From Nitrospirota bacterium (GTDB lineage: Bacteria; Nitrospirota; Thermodesulfovibrionia; Thermodesulfovibrionales; Dissulfurispiraceae): a DNA stretch of 11,939 nucleotides. Below the pieces are notes generated by a model that saw only the letters and a list, made by a program, of their open reading frames with translations, did no database searches and had not been told where the DNA came from. The first letter of the stretch is position 1; each line of letters starts with the position of its first letter. The stretch spans positions 1 through 11,939 of the forward strand of contig JACREW010000278.1 of NCBI GenBank assembly GCA_016212685.1, written 5' to 3'. A program made the position numbers and the translations under genes. This document shows, one piece after another, positions 1 through 5,841 of this stretch.

Positions 1-70
1 TAAGAGGGATATGGGCGTCCACCCTCGAAAACTCCCTCATCTTCAAATTCCTGTCATCGCCTTTTTGCAT
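1..70 (-). CDS. PilZ-domain protein, N-terminus only (partial)
   Basis: Only the first 23 codons lie in the window; the frame is open to the left edge. The start is an ATG at 68-70, preceded by a GAGAGGG ribosome site (77-83) with 6 bases of spacing. The peptide reads MQKGDDRNLK followed by MREFSRVDAHIPL. The R-E-F-S-R spacing (R12 and R16) matches the RxxxR motif that opens PilZ domains and contacts cyclic di-GMP, and the following V-D-x-x-I-P is also typical of the first PilZ strand. The second PilZ motif (D/NxSxxG) would lie outside the window, so the family call rests on one short motif. The gene starts 41 bases after motB ends, on the same strand, which fits a c-di-GMP effector of motility cotranscribed with the stator genes. 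It could instead be an unrelated short protein; confidence is moderate. Confidence 0.55.
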   Translation of the reverse strand, partial: MQKGDDRNLKMREFSRVDAHIPL

Positions 71-76
71 TTTATA

Positions 77-83
77 CCCTCTC
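77..83 (-). promoter_or_regulatory. Ribosome binding site of the partial PilZ-type gene
   Basis: GAGAGGG on the minus strand lies 6 bases before the ATG at 70. It is the main evidence that the truncated frame at the left edge is a real gene. The 28 bases between it and the motB stop are AT-rich and show no convincing -35/-10 pair, so cotranscription with motAB is the simplest reading. Confidence 0.5.
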
Positions 84-111
84 TATAAATAATTATTGTA
101 ACATAAATTTT

Positions 112-750
112 TCACTGGCTTACAATCATCTCGACCCTTCTGTTCTTTGCCCTTCCTTCTTCCGTGTCATTGCTCATCAACGGCCTGTATTCCGCATAGC
201 CTGCTATGGAAAATCTGTTAGGGTCAAGGTCTTTCCCGACAAAAAAATGCAGGATACTTGCGGCCCGTGCAGTGGAAAGCTCCCAGTTGGATGCGTATTT
301 GCCTCCTGCTATAGGCACATTATCGGTATGTCCTTCTATGGTTATTCGCCCCGGCGTAGCCTTAACGGTCTTTGCGAGTTTTTCAAGAACGCCGGACGCC
401 TCCTGTTTTATATCGGCCGAGCCTGAGGGAAAAAGCGCGGCATCCGAAAATGTCAATACTATGCCCCTCGGGGCGCTTTTTACGGACATCCCCGAAATGT
501 CCGTAATCACTTTTCTCAAGTCTTCGATTACAGCCTTATTCCTGTCCTCGTAAAGAGGAACCGGCTCGTCTATTACCTTAAATGCCTGTTTCAGAGAGCC
601 CGAGAACTGCTCCATTTTTTTTGTATCGGTCGAAGATAAGGCATAAAGGGCCGCAAAGAAGGTAAACATAAGCGTGATAAAATCGGCATACGATATCAGC
701 CATCTTTCATGGCTCGGTCTTTCATGCGATACTCTGCGCCTTCTCCTCAT
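112..750 (-). CDS. motB: Flagellar motor stator protein MotB
   Basis: This is the peptidoglycan-anchored half of the ion-driven stator, working with MotA in the inner membrane. The 212-residue protein has a basic N-terminus (RRRRR), then W17-L-I-S-Y-A-D23-F, where D23 is the conserved ion-binding aspartate at the start of the single membrane helix (about 19-40). A plug/linker region follows. An OmpA-like peptidoglycan-binding domain covers about 95-212, with the diagnostic GHTDN, a W-E-L-S-x-x-R-A block and a C-terminal KNRRVE. Its length is on the short side for MotB, but all the key blocks are present. The ATG is 2 bases after the motA stop, with GGAG 6 bases upstream inside the motA 3' end, so the pair is translationally linked. 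The sequence alone does not settle whether protons or sodium ions drive it. Confidence 0.95.
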   Translation of the reverse strand: MRRRRRVSHERPSHERWLISYADFITLMFTFFAALYALSSTDTKKMEQFSGSLKQAFKVIDEPVPLYEDRNKAVIEDLRKVITDISGMSVKSAPRGIVLTFSDAALFPSGSADIKQEASGVLEKLAKTVKATPGRITIEGHTDNVPIAGGKYASNWELSTARAASILHFFVGKDLDPNRFSIAGYAEYRPLMSNDTEEGRAKNRRVEMIVSQ

Positions 751-752
751 TA

Positions 753-1511
753 TTACTCCGATCTATCGTGTTCAGAAACAAATGCGTTCAGGCGCGTCTT
801 CAGAAAATAAGGATTGACGCCGCTCTCTATGCCTACTATGCCCTCTATTATCAATTCCCTGATAAATGCCTCTTCTTTAACTCTATTCATTATCTTCCTC
901 GCCATAGGCAAAAACAGGAGATTGGCAGATCCAACCCCATAAATAGTCGCAACGAATGCGACCGCTATTCCCCCTCCTATCTTTGTCGGATCGGTGACAT
1001 TCCTCATTACCTGAATCAGTCCGAGGACCGCTCCGAGTATTCCTATGGTAGGAGCGTATCCGCCTGCGGCGCCCAAAACGTCGGCCGCGTTTTTCATATT
1101 CTCTTCATACGTGCTTATTTCCTGATAGAGGACATCCTTTATCATCGCAGGCGTCATGCCGTCCACAACGAGACTTAATCCGCTCCTCAGGAAAGGATTG
1201 CTTATATTTTTAATCTCGGATTCGAGGGCGATAAGGCCCATCTTTCTCGCCTTAACAAGGATGCCGAGTATCTCTTCTATTATTTCAGAAGGGGCGGATG
1301 GTCTTCCCCCGAACACCAAACGGAGAGACTTAAAGGCGTTAAAAACATCCCTCACGGAGAAACTCAATAGCGTTGCGCCGAGAGTGCCGCCGAACACTAT
1401 CAGAGCGGCAGCGGCTTGAATAAGGTGCGACGTATTGCCGCCCTCGAGAATGTTGCCTCCCACAATGGCAATGACACCTAAAAACAGACCTAAAAATGCA
1501 GCAATATCCAT
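753..1511 (-). CDS. motA: Flagellar motor stator protein MotA
   Basis: This is the ring-forming stator subunit that conducts ions with MotB and pushes on FliG in the rotor. It has 252 residues, the usual size of the shorter MotA type. Two N-terminal helices (about 3-20 and 30-50) precede a cytoplasmic segment rich in charged residues (about 68-140). The signature D-V-L-G-A-A-G-G-Y-A-P-T-I-G-I-L-G-A-V opens the third helix, and a fourth helix follows (G-G-G-I-A-V-A-F-V-A-T-I-Y-G). The proline in Y-A-P-T is the conserved stator proline. The ATG at 1509-1511 has only a weak purine stretch upstream (AAGAACGA). The gene follows the FliD-like chimera after a 58-base gap and is followed by motB after 2 bases. 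Confidence 0.95.
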   Translation of the reverse strand: MDIAAFLGLFLGVIAIVGGNILEGGNTSHLIQAAAALIVFGGTLGATLLSFSVRDVFNAFKSLRLVFGGRPSAPSEIIEEILGILVKARKMGLIALESEIKNISNPFLRSGLSLVVDGMTPAMIKDVLYQEISTYEENMKNAADVLGAAGGYAPTIGILGAVLGLIQVMRNVTDPTKIGGGIAVAFVATIYGVGSANLLFLPMARKIMNRVKEEAFIRELIIEGIVGIESGVNPYFLKTRLNAFVSEHDRSE

Positions 1512-1569
1512 TCGTTCTTAGTATAAACTATTTCATATTTTTTTGGGACTTGCAATAAAAAACCGATTG

Positions 1570-3909
1570 CTACGCCACCACCGAAAGGTTGGAAGAAATC
1601 AACCGTCCCTTTTCATTAATGATATTGAGCGCCGCCCTGAATTCCTGAAATTTTTGGAAAAAATCGAGATTCTCGACGGTATCGCCTATAACCGCCTTTT
1701 GAAATATAATAGCGCCGAGCCGTTCATCGAGTTCCATATCGAGCTGTTTTTTTAGTCTGCTCGAAATCCCGCTGCCGCTGTTAAACATATTCGAGACATC
1801 AGTATTGTTAGTTAGAAGCGCTGAGGCGAGCTTTTCCCCGTCTATTTCAAGGTTATCATCCTCTTTTGTCCTGATGCCGAGGTCTTCTATGCTCGACAAC
1901 ATCGAGCCTGAACCCTTCAAAGGCATGGACAGGCTGTTCTTAAACTCCTCCCTGATGCCATTTAAGAGGTTCAACAGGCTAAATTGGTTCATGCTGTTTT
2001 TATCGCTATTGCGAACAGCGATGCTTAAATCGGTTATATTGTCGAAGTCGGACGGCTGTCCGCTTACATTATCTGTAATGCTGTGCATCAAGTCCGTCCT
2101 TATCCGCTGGGCTGCAACGTCCTGGTAAAAGACCTTCGTAAAACTTATCTGTTCGTTCAGAAATTTCATTGCATCGTTATAATCGTTTACAAAGGCGTTG
2201 ATATTAGAAAATGCCGCATCCATCGATTCCGATATCGTTACGGTCGCCTCCGTGGACGATGCTCCCCTCAAAGAAAGCGCAACGCCCTGAATCACATCCG
2301 ATATTTCGTTGCCTTCTCTTTCGTACTCTACACCGTCAACGGTTATCTTTGCCTTTTGCGCTGCCTGCAATTCATGCCTGAAAGTTACATTCAGCGGGTA
2401 TATGTTATAGCTGAGAATACCGAGTTCCTTAAGTATTTCATTATCGTCCTTCAGGTTTATCGCCTTCCCCGTATCGGATGCCGTAAGAATAAGTTTACCT
2501 CCCGCGATAGCAGCCGTCACGCTGTGTTTGTCCGCTCCACCGTCGAGTTTATTGTTGAAATTAATATCTTCTCTCGTATCGAGAACGCCGTTGCGGTTGC
2601 CGTCCTCGCCCGAATCCATAAGCCTGTCATTATCCGCATCGATCTCCGTTCCGAAATCCAGCGTTCTATTTCTGTTGACATCTTCGCCGTAGTTTATTTT
2701 GTCTGCGATTGTATATAGAGAATCAGTTTCCTCTATCAAAACATCAAAGTCGTTTATATTTATTGCGCCTGAGAGATTAAGTTCCGAACCGGTATCCTCG
2801 AAAGTATCGGATTCTACCTGATGGGCATTTGCAAGTCTATCCACTTTTACTTTATATGTGTCGGGGACGCCGTTGGATGATGCCGATGCTGTGAGTACAT
2901 TCTCGTCGGAGGATAAAGCCGTATTGATGTTAAATCCCTCCGCGCTGAGGAGAGGCGCATTCGATGCATAAAGATCCGTAAGATAACCGCCGAGAGAACT
3001 CCATCGTGAGGATTTTACCTTATAGAATGCCGGATCGAGATTGAGCCGCTGCATCGCAGGCGGCTCTCTCCTGTCCTTTTCGGCGATAAGTTTATCGAGG
3101 GCATCTCTTACCTTTATTGCCGATCCGCCTCCGTCTATAAAAACCACAGGCGGGACTTCCTGCTCTACGAACCTGAAGCTGTTTAAAAAGACGAGGCCAT
3201 TTAGAGTTGTGTTCTGTGCGGTGGTCTGTGGTCGCTGATCTATAGCCTCTTCCTGACTTTTATGACCTAACCCAATTAACTGACTATTACCGTCTTTCCT
3301 GTCTTCATCCTTTGTCTTTACTTCCTTTATATCCTGCTCAAGCCTTTTAATTTCTCTCTTCATCCTCTCTTGTTCGGAATCGTTGATGTAATCCTTTAGG
3401 GATAAATCCTGAGGCAACGGCATGCCTGCTTCCTGCACTCCGGATTCGGATTCTGATCCGGTAACACCTTCGGCATTCTCTCCATTTTTCATATCCATAA
3501 GCCTTTGCTCAAGTTCTTCTCTTTTTACTTTCAGGGATTGGATATGTCTGCCGTAGATTACTGCGGTATCCGGCGGGCTCAATGTAATATTTTTTGCCGG
3601 CCTTTGAACTCCGGGCTCCTGAGACTTGCTCACCGTCTCGGGCTTACGGCTTTTAACATCCGCCTTTTTAAATGTGGCCTCGGTAGTGCCGCCGACGGCC
3701 ATCAATCTACCGTCCCTTACGGTTACTTTATAGGTTATATTCTGATCTACTTCCTCGCCTTTTGAGATCGCAAGCATCCTGTTCGTGCTCGCATGTCCGA
3801 GTTCGTGGCCTACTACGTACGCTATACTGAGTTGCGGATTGGCCTTTTCGGTTGCGCCTTCGGCGGAATAAGACATCATGGATTGCCGGCTGCTGTTTTC
3901 GATTCTCAT
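1570..3909 (-). CDS. Chimeric protein: SprA-related HExxH metallopeptidase-like N-terminus fused to a FliD-like filament-cap body with Ca2+-type repeats
   Basis: The protein has 779 residues from the chosen ATG at 3907-3909, which has an AAGGA site just upstream; an in-frame ATG 17 codons earlier lacks such a site and overlaps the promoter candidate. What is seen, in order: Y-V-V-G-H35-E-L-G-H39-A, then I-T-Y-K-V-x-x-R-D-G-R-x-M-A-V-G-G (58-74), the pattern of the SprA-related (CJM1_0395-type) putative metalloproteases; a charged, coiled-coil-prone linker (about 120-205); a FliD N-terminal-like region (about 262-365, with S-S-D-E-N-V-L-T-A-S-A-S); a Flagellin_IN-like motif split by Asp/Asn-rich repeats (408-460); and a FliD C-terminal-like region (about 510-779, with L-S-S-I-E-D-L-G-I-R-T). 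FliD caps the growing filament and directs flagellin folding. The C-terminal coiled coil looks short for FliD. It has no obvious signal peptide, as expected for type III export. Protease activity is inferred from the motif only. It could be a second FliD paralog or a distinct exported appendage protein. Confidence 0.8.
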   Translation of the reverse strand: MRIENSSRQSMMSYSAEGATEKANPQLSIAYVVGHELGHASTNRMLAISKGEEVDQNITYKVTVRDGRLMAVGGTTEATFKKADVKSRKPETVSKSQEPGVQRPAKNITLSPPDTAVIYGRHIQSLKVKREELEQRLMDMKNGENAEGVTGSESESGVQEAGMPLPQDLSLKDYINDSEQERMKREIKRLEQDIKEVKTKDEDRKDGNSQLIGLGHKSQEEAIDQRPQTTAQNTTLNGLVFLNSFRFVEQEVPPVVFIDGGGSAIKVRDALDKLIAEKDRREPPAMQRLNLDPAFYKVKSSRWSSLGGYLTDLYASNAPLLSAEGFNINTALSSDENVLTASASSNGVPDTYKVKVDRLANAHQVESDTFEDTGSELNLSGAININDFDVLIEETDSLYTIADKINYGEDVNRNRTLDFGTEIDADNDRLMDSGEDGNRNGVLDTREDINFNNKLDGGADKHSVTAAIAGGKLILTASDTGKAINLKDDNEILKELGILSYNIYPLNVTFRHELQAAQKAKITVDGVEYEREGNEISDVIQGVALSLRGASSTEATVTISESMDAAFSNINAFVNDYNDAMKFLNEQISFTKVFYQDVAAQRIRTDLMHSITDNVSGQPSDFDNITDLSIAVRNSDKNSMNQFSLLNLLNGIREEFKNSLSMPLKGSGSMLSSIEDLGIRTKEDDNLEIDGEKLASALLTNNTDVSNMFNSGSGISSRLKKQLDMELDERLGAIIFQKAVIGDTVENLDFFQKFQEFRAALNIINEKGRLISSNLSVVA
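2530..2688 (-). other. Asp/Asn-rich Ca2+-binding-type repeat block within the FliD-like gene
   Basis: Residues 408-460 of the chimera hold about four copies of an E-D-x-N-x-N-x-x-L-D type unit: EDVNRNRTLD, EIDADNDRLMD, EDGNRNGVLD and EDINFNNKLD. This spacing of oxygen-bearing side chains is that of EF-hand/dockerin-like calcium loops. The block sits between T-I-A-D-K-I-N and V-T-A-A-I-x-G-G-K-L-I-L-T-A, the two halves of a Flagellin_IN-like motif, so it reads as an insertion into an otherwise continuous fold. Calcium binding is inferred from the pattern. Confidence 0.7.
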
Positions 3910-3913
3910 GGCT

Positions 3914-3926
3914 TCCTTGCCTCTTG
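3914..3926 (-). promoter_or_regulatory. Ribosome binding site of the FliD-like chimera
   Basis: On the minus strand AAGAGG, C, AAGGA precede the ATG at 3909, with AAGGA ending 4 bases before it. This decides the start: the protein begins M-R-I-E-N-S-S. The upstream in-frame ATGs at residues -17 and -7 have no purine-rich site, and the one at -17 lies across the -35/-10 region of the candidate promoter. Confidence 0.6.
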
Positions 3927-3931
3927 TCATA

Positions 3932-3960
3932 ATAATACACCAGAAAACAGCAGATTTCAA
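3932..3960 (-). promoter_or_regulatory. Sigma70-type promoter candidate for the FliD-like chimera (and motAB)
   Basis: On the minus strand TTGAAA (3955-3960) and TATTAT (3932-3937) are separated by exactly 17 bases, in the 74-base gap between flhG and the chimera. A start about 6-7 bases after the -10 box would leave a short leader carrying the AAGGA ribosome site. No sigma28-like (TAAA-N15-GCCGATAA) or sigma54-like (GG-N10-GC) element was seen here. It would give a house-keeping start inside the flagellar operon. Confidence 0.5.
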
Positions 3961-3983
3961 TTACTTTTACTATCCGCGACTAC

Positions 3984-4793
3984 TTATCCGACTCTCAATG
4001 CCTTTTTCAGAAAGAACTGGATAGTGCCCTTCACTTCGTTAAGAGGGTTATCGAGCACCTTTTTGCCTATGTGCGCCAGCTTTTTGGTGAAAGCGCTGTT
4101 CGGATACATTGCAATAAAGCCTTTCTGCGCGATAATCGCATCCTTTACATGCTGGTCAAAGGGCAGAAACCCCAGATAGTCTATGGAGAGGTTCAAAAAC
4201 TTATCCGCCACAATCGCCAATTTCCTGAATGTGTCGAATGCCTCTTTTTCGGAACGGGCTGTATTTACCATAACCCTTAAATGCCTTTCTCCAAAATCCC
4301 TTGAAAGCACCTTAATCAAGGCATAAGCATCGGCTATAGACGTGGGTTCCGGCGTTACGACTACTATGGTCTCCTGTGCGGCGCTGCAGAAAAACAGCAC
4401 GTTATCGGATATTCCGGCCCCTGTATCTATCAAAAACACATCAAAAGGGATATCGAAATCATCGAGTTCGGATACGAGCTTTAACCTGTGGCTGTCAGTC
4501 AATTTCGTAAGCTCCCTTATGCCGGAACTCGCGGGAAGTATCATTATTCCGAGAGGACCGGTAACTATAATGTCCTTTAGCTTCCTCTCTCCCATCAGTA
4601 CATGCCTGAGATTATACTTCGGAGCTATGCCGAACAATACATCTATATTGCTCAATCCCAGATCCGCGTCGAGTATGAGAACCTTTTTATTGAGACTGGC
4701 ATAAAACAGGGCAAGGTTAGCCACAAAATTGGTCTTACCGACGCCGCCCTTACCGCTGGATACCGCTATTATCCGTGGACTGTTTCCGTTCAT
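3984..4793 (-). CDS. flhG: FlhG/FleN, MinD-like ATPase controlling flagellar number
   Basis: This is a ParA/MinD-superfamily ATPase that works with FlhF to limit flagellar number and position. The 269-residue protein has the deviant Walker A motif G14-K-G-G-V-G-K-T21, a switch region L41-D-A-D-L-G-L-S-N-I-D, and the second switch L-I-D123-T-G-A-G-I. P-E-P-T-S-I-A-D-A-Y-A-L-I-K follows; this block is characteristic of FlhG/FleN rather than of cell-division MinD. A hydrophobic/basic C-terminal segment (about 256-269) fits a membrane-targeting helix. The ATG overlaps the flhF stop by one base (TAATG), and a GGAGGTG site sits in the last flhF codons, so the start is firm. The N-terminus before Walker A is only 13 residues and has no DQAxxLR motif, the FlhF-activating element of many FlhG proteins; Pseudomonas-type FleN is similar in this. 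Confidence 0.95.
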   Translation of the reverse strand: MNGNSPRIIAVSSGKGGVGKTNFVANLALFYASLNKKVLILDADLGLSNIDVLFGIAPKYNLRHVLMGERKLKDIIVTGPLGIMILPASSGIRELTKLTDSHRLKLVSELDDFDIPFDVFLIDTGAGISDNVLFFCSAAQETIVVVTPEPTSIADAYALIKVLSRDFGERHLRVMVNTARSEKEAFDTFRKLAIVADKFLNLSIDYLGFLPFDQHVKDAIIAQKGFIAMYPNSAFTKKLAHIGKKVLDNPLNEVKGTIQFFLKKALRVG

Positions 4794-5830
4794 TAAACAC
4801 CTCCGATGATCAGGCCTGCAAGAAATTCCGGCGTAGGAACCCTTAGGTCGTCGGGAACATCGGGGCCGGTAGCTATAAACGATAAAGGACGTCCCGTTAA
4901 CAGCGAAAGGTTATACAGGTTTCCGTATTGCGTAGCCATGTCGAGTTTCGTAAAACCTATGGAATCGATCATGTCTATATTGCATCCCTGCCATGCCTTA
5001 ACGGCCGCCTGAGTATCCATGGTCGCATCCATCAGAAAACATCTCTTTACCGGAAAGCCGGAAGGAAATATATCTTTTATGTCTTCGAGTATCCCTTTAT
5101 ATTCATATCCGGGCGTGTCTATAAGAATAGGCCCCCTTCCCATCTCTCTATACACTATCTTCGGCAGATCGCTTACCTTCCTTATGACCTTTAACGGACA
5201 GCGCAACTGTCTCGACAGATCTTTCATGTATGCGATCGAGCCTATCCTGTTATCATCGAGGGATATGAGATTGACATGCTTTTTCTCTGCCGCAAGCGCA
5301 TGGGCCACTTTAGACATAGTAGTGGTCTTACCGACGCCGGGCGGGCCGAGAAATATAAGTCCGTTATCCTCCGCATTCATCGGACCCTGAATCTTCAAGT
5401 CTCTTTTCAGCGCGTTTTTAAGGCTGTCTAAAGAATCACTGGAACGTTCGAGTAAGATTATTGCAAACTGGGTGTCAACCCCCTGTTTTACCAAAAGATT
5501 GAATAATCCCTTTTTATCCTTTCCAATCCTGAGCGTGGGGACTATAGGCCTCAAAGTCTCTTTCAGAAATCCCATTTCGTCCCTGAGCCCCCTTAGCTCC
5601 CTTATTATTTCCTCGACCTCTACGGATACCGGCTGTCTTTCATTTACGGGTTCCCTGCTCTCGGATTCATCTATAGCGGCCGTAACCTCAACCGCATCCT
5701 TGCTGATAATCCCGAAGGGACCGGTCTTCACGGATTTGCTCGAAAGTATTATTGCGTCCGGCCCAAGGTCTTTTTTCACAGTCTCAAGGGCCTCTTTAAA
5801 ATTCTTTCCGACAAACTTCTTAATCTTCAT
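4793..5830 (-). CDS. flhF: Flagellar biosynthesis SRP-type GTPase FlhF
   Basis: FlhF is the third SRP-family GTPase after Ffh and FtsY; it marks the site of flagellar assembly and is countered by FlhG. The typical N-terminus M-K-I-K-K-F is followed by a basic/acidic B-domain (to about 95), an N-domain-like helical region (about 105-150) and the G domain with P-loop G163-P-P-G-V-G-K-T170. The T-K-L-D motif is at 295-298 and a T-G-x-P-L-S-F-I-A-T-G closing block is near 313. The family's D-T-Y-R-I-G is D-D-N-R-I-G-S here, and D-T-A-G-R is D239-T-P-G-Y, so two nucleotide-site motifs are altered. Two ATGs are adjacent; the second (5828-5830) is chosen because the G-rich site (AAAGGGGGG) is too close to the first. 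It follows flhA closely and overlaps flhG by one base. Confidence 0.92.
   Translation of the reverse strand: MKIKKFVGKNFKEALETVKKDLGPDAIILSSKSVKTGPFGIISKDAVEVTAAIDESESREPVNERQPVSVEVEEIIRELRGLRDEMGFLKETLRPIVPTLRIGKDKKGLFNLLVKQGVDTQFAIILLERSSDSLDSLKNALKRDLKIQGPMNAEDNGLIFLGPPGVGKTTTMSKVAHALAAEKKHVNLISLDDNRIGSIAYMKDLSRQLRCPLKVIRKVSDLPKIVYREMGRGPILIDTPGYEYKGILEDIKDIFPSGFPVKRCFLMDATMDTQAAVKAWQGCNIDMIDSIGFTKLDMATQYGNLYNLSLLTGRPLSFIATGPDVPDDLRVPTPEFLAGLIIGGV
4798..4804 (-). promoter_or_regulatory. Strong ribosome binding site of flhG inside flhF
   Basis: GGAGGTG forms the last Gly-Gly-Val codons of flhF, with the core 6 bases before the flhG ATG. With the TAATG stop/start overlap it indicates coupled translation of the two partner proteins. 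It also fixes the short FlhG N-terminus. Confidence 0.65.
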
Positions 5831-5841
5831 CATGCCCCCCT

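Noticed and set aside
1520..1525. TATACT box 8 bases before the motA start as a -10 promoter element
   Set aside because: No -35 hexamer lies at 16-18 bases (the nearest, TTGCAA, is 24 bases away), and the transcript would be almost leaderless.
1552..1570. Inverted repeat GCAAT/ATTGC just after the FliD-like gene, looking like a terminator
   Set aside because: The stem has only 5 pairs, the T-run is in the loop rather than after the stem, and motA follows closely on the same strand.
3910..3960. Longer start for the FliD-like protein (17 extra residues, M-K-S-A-V-F-W...)
   Set aside because: The extension has no ribosome site and overlaps the -35/-10 candidate; the ATG at 3909 has AAGGA upstream.
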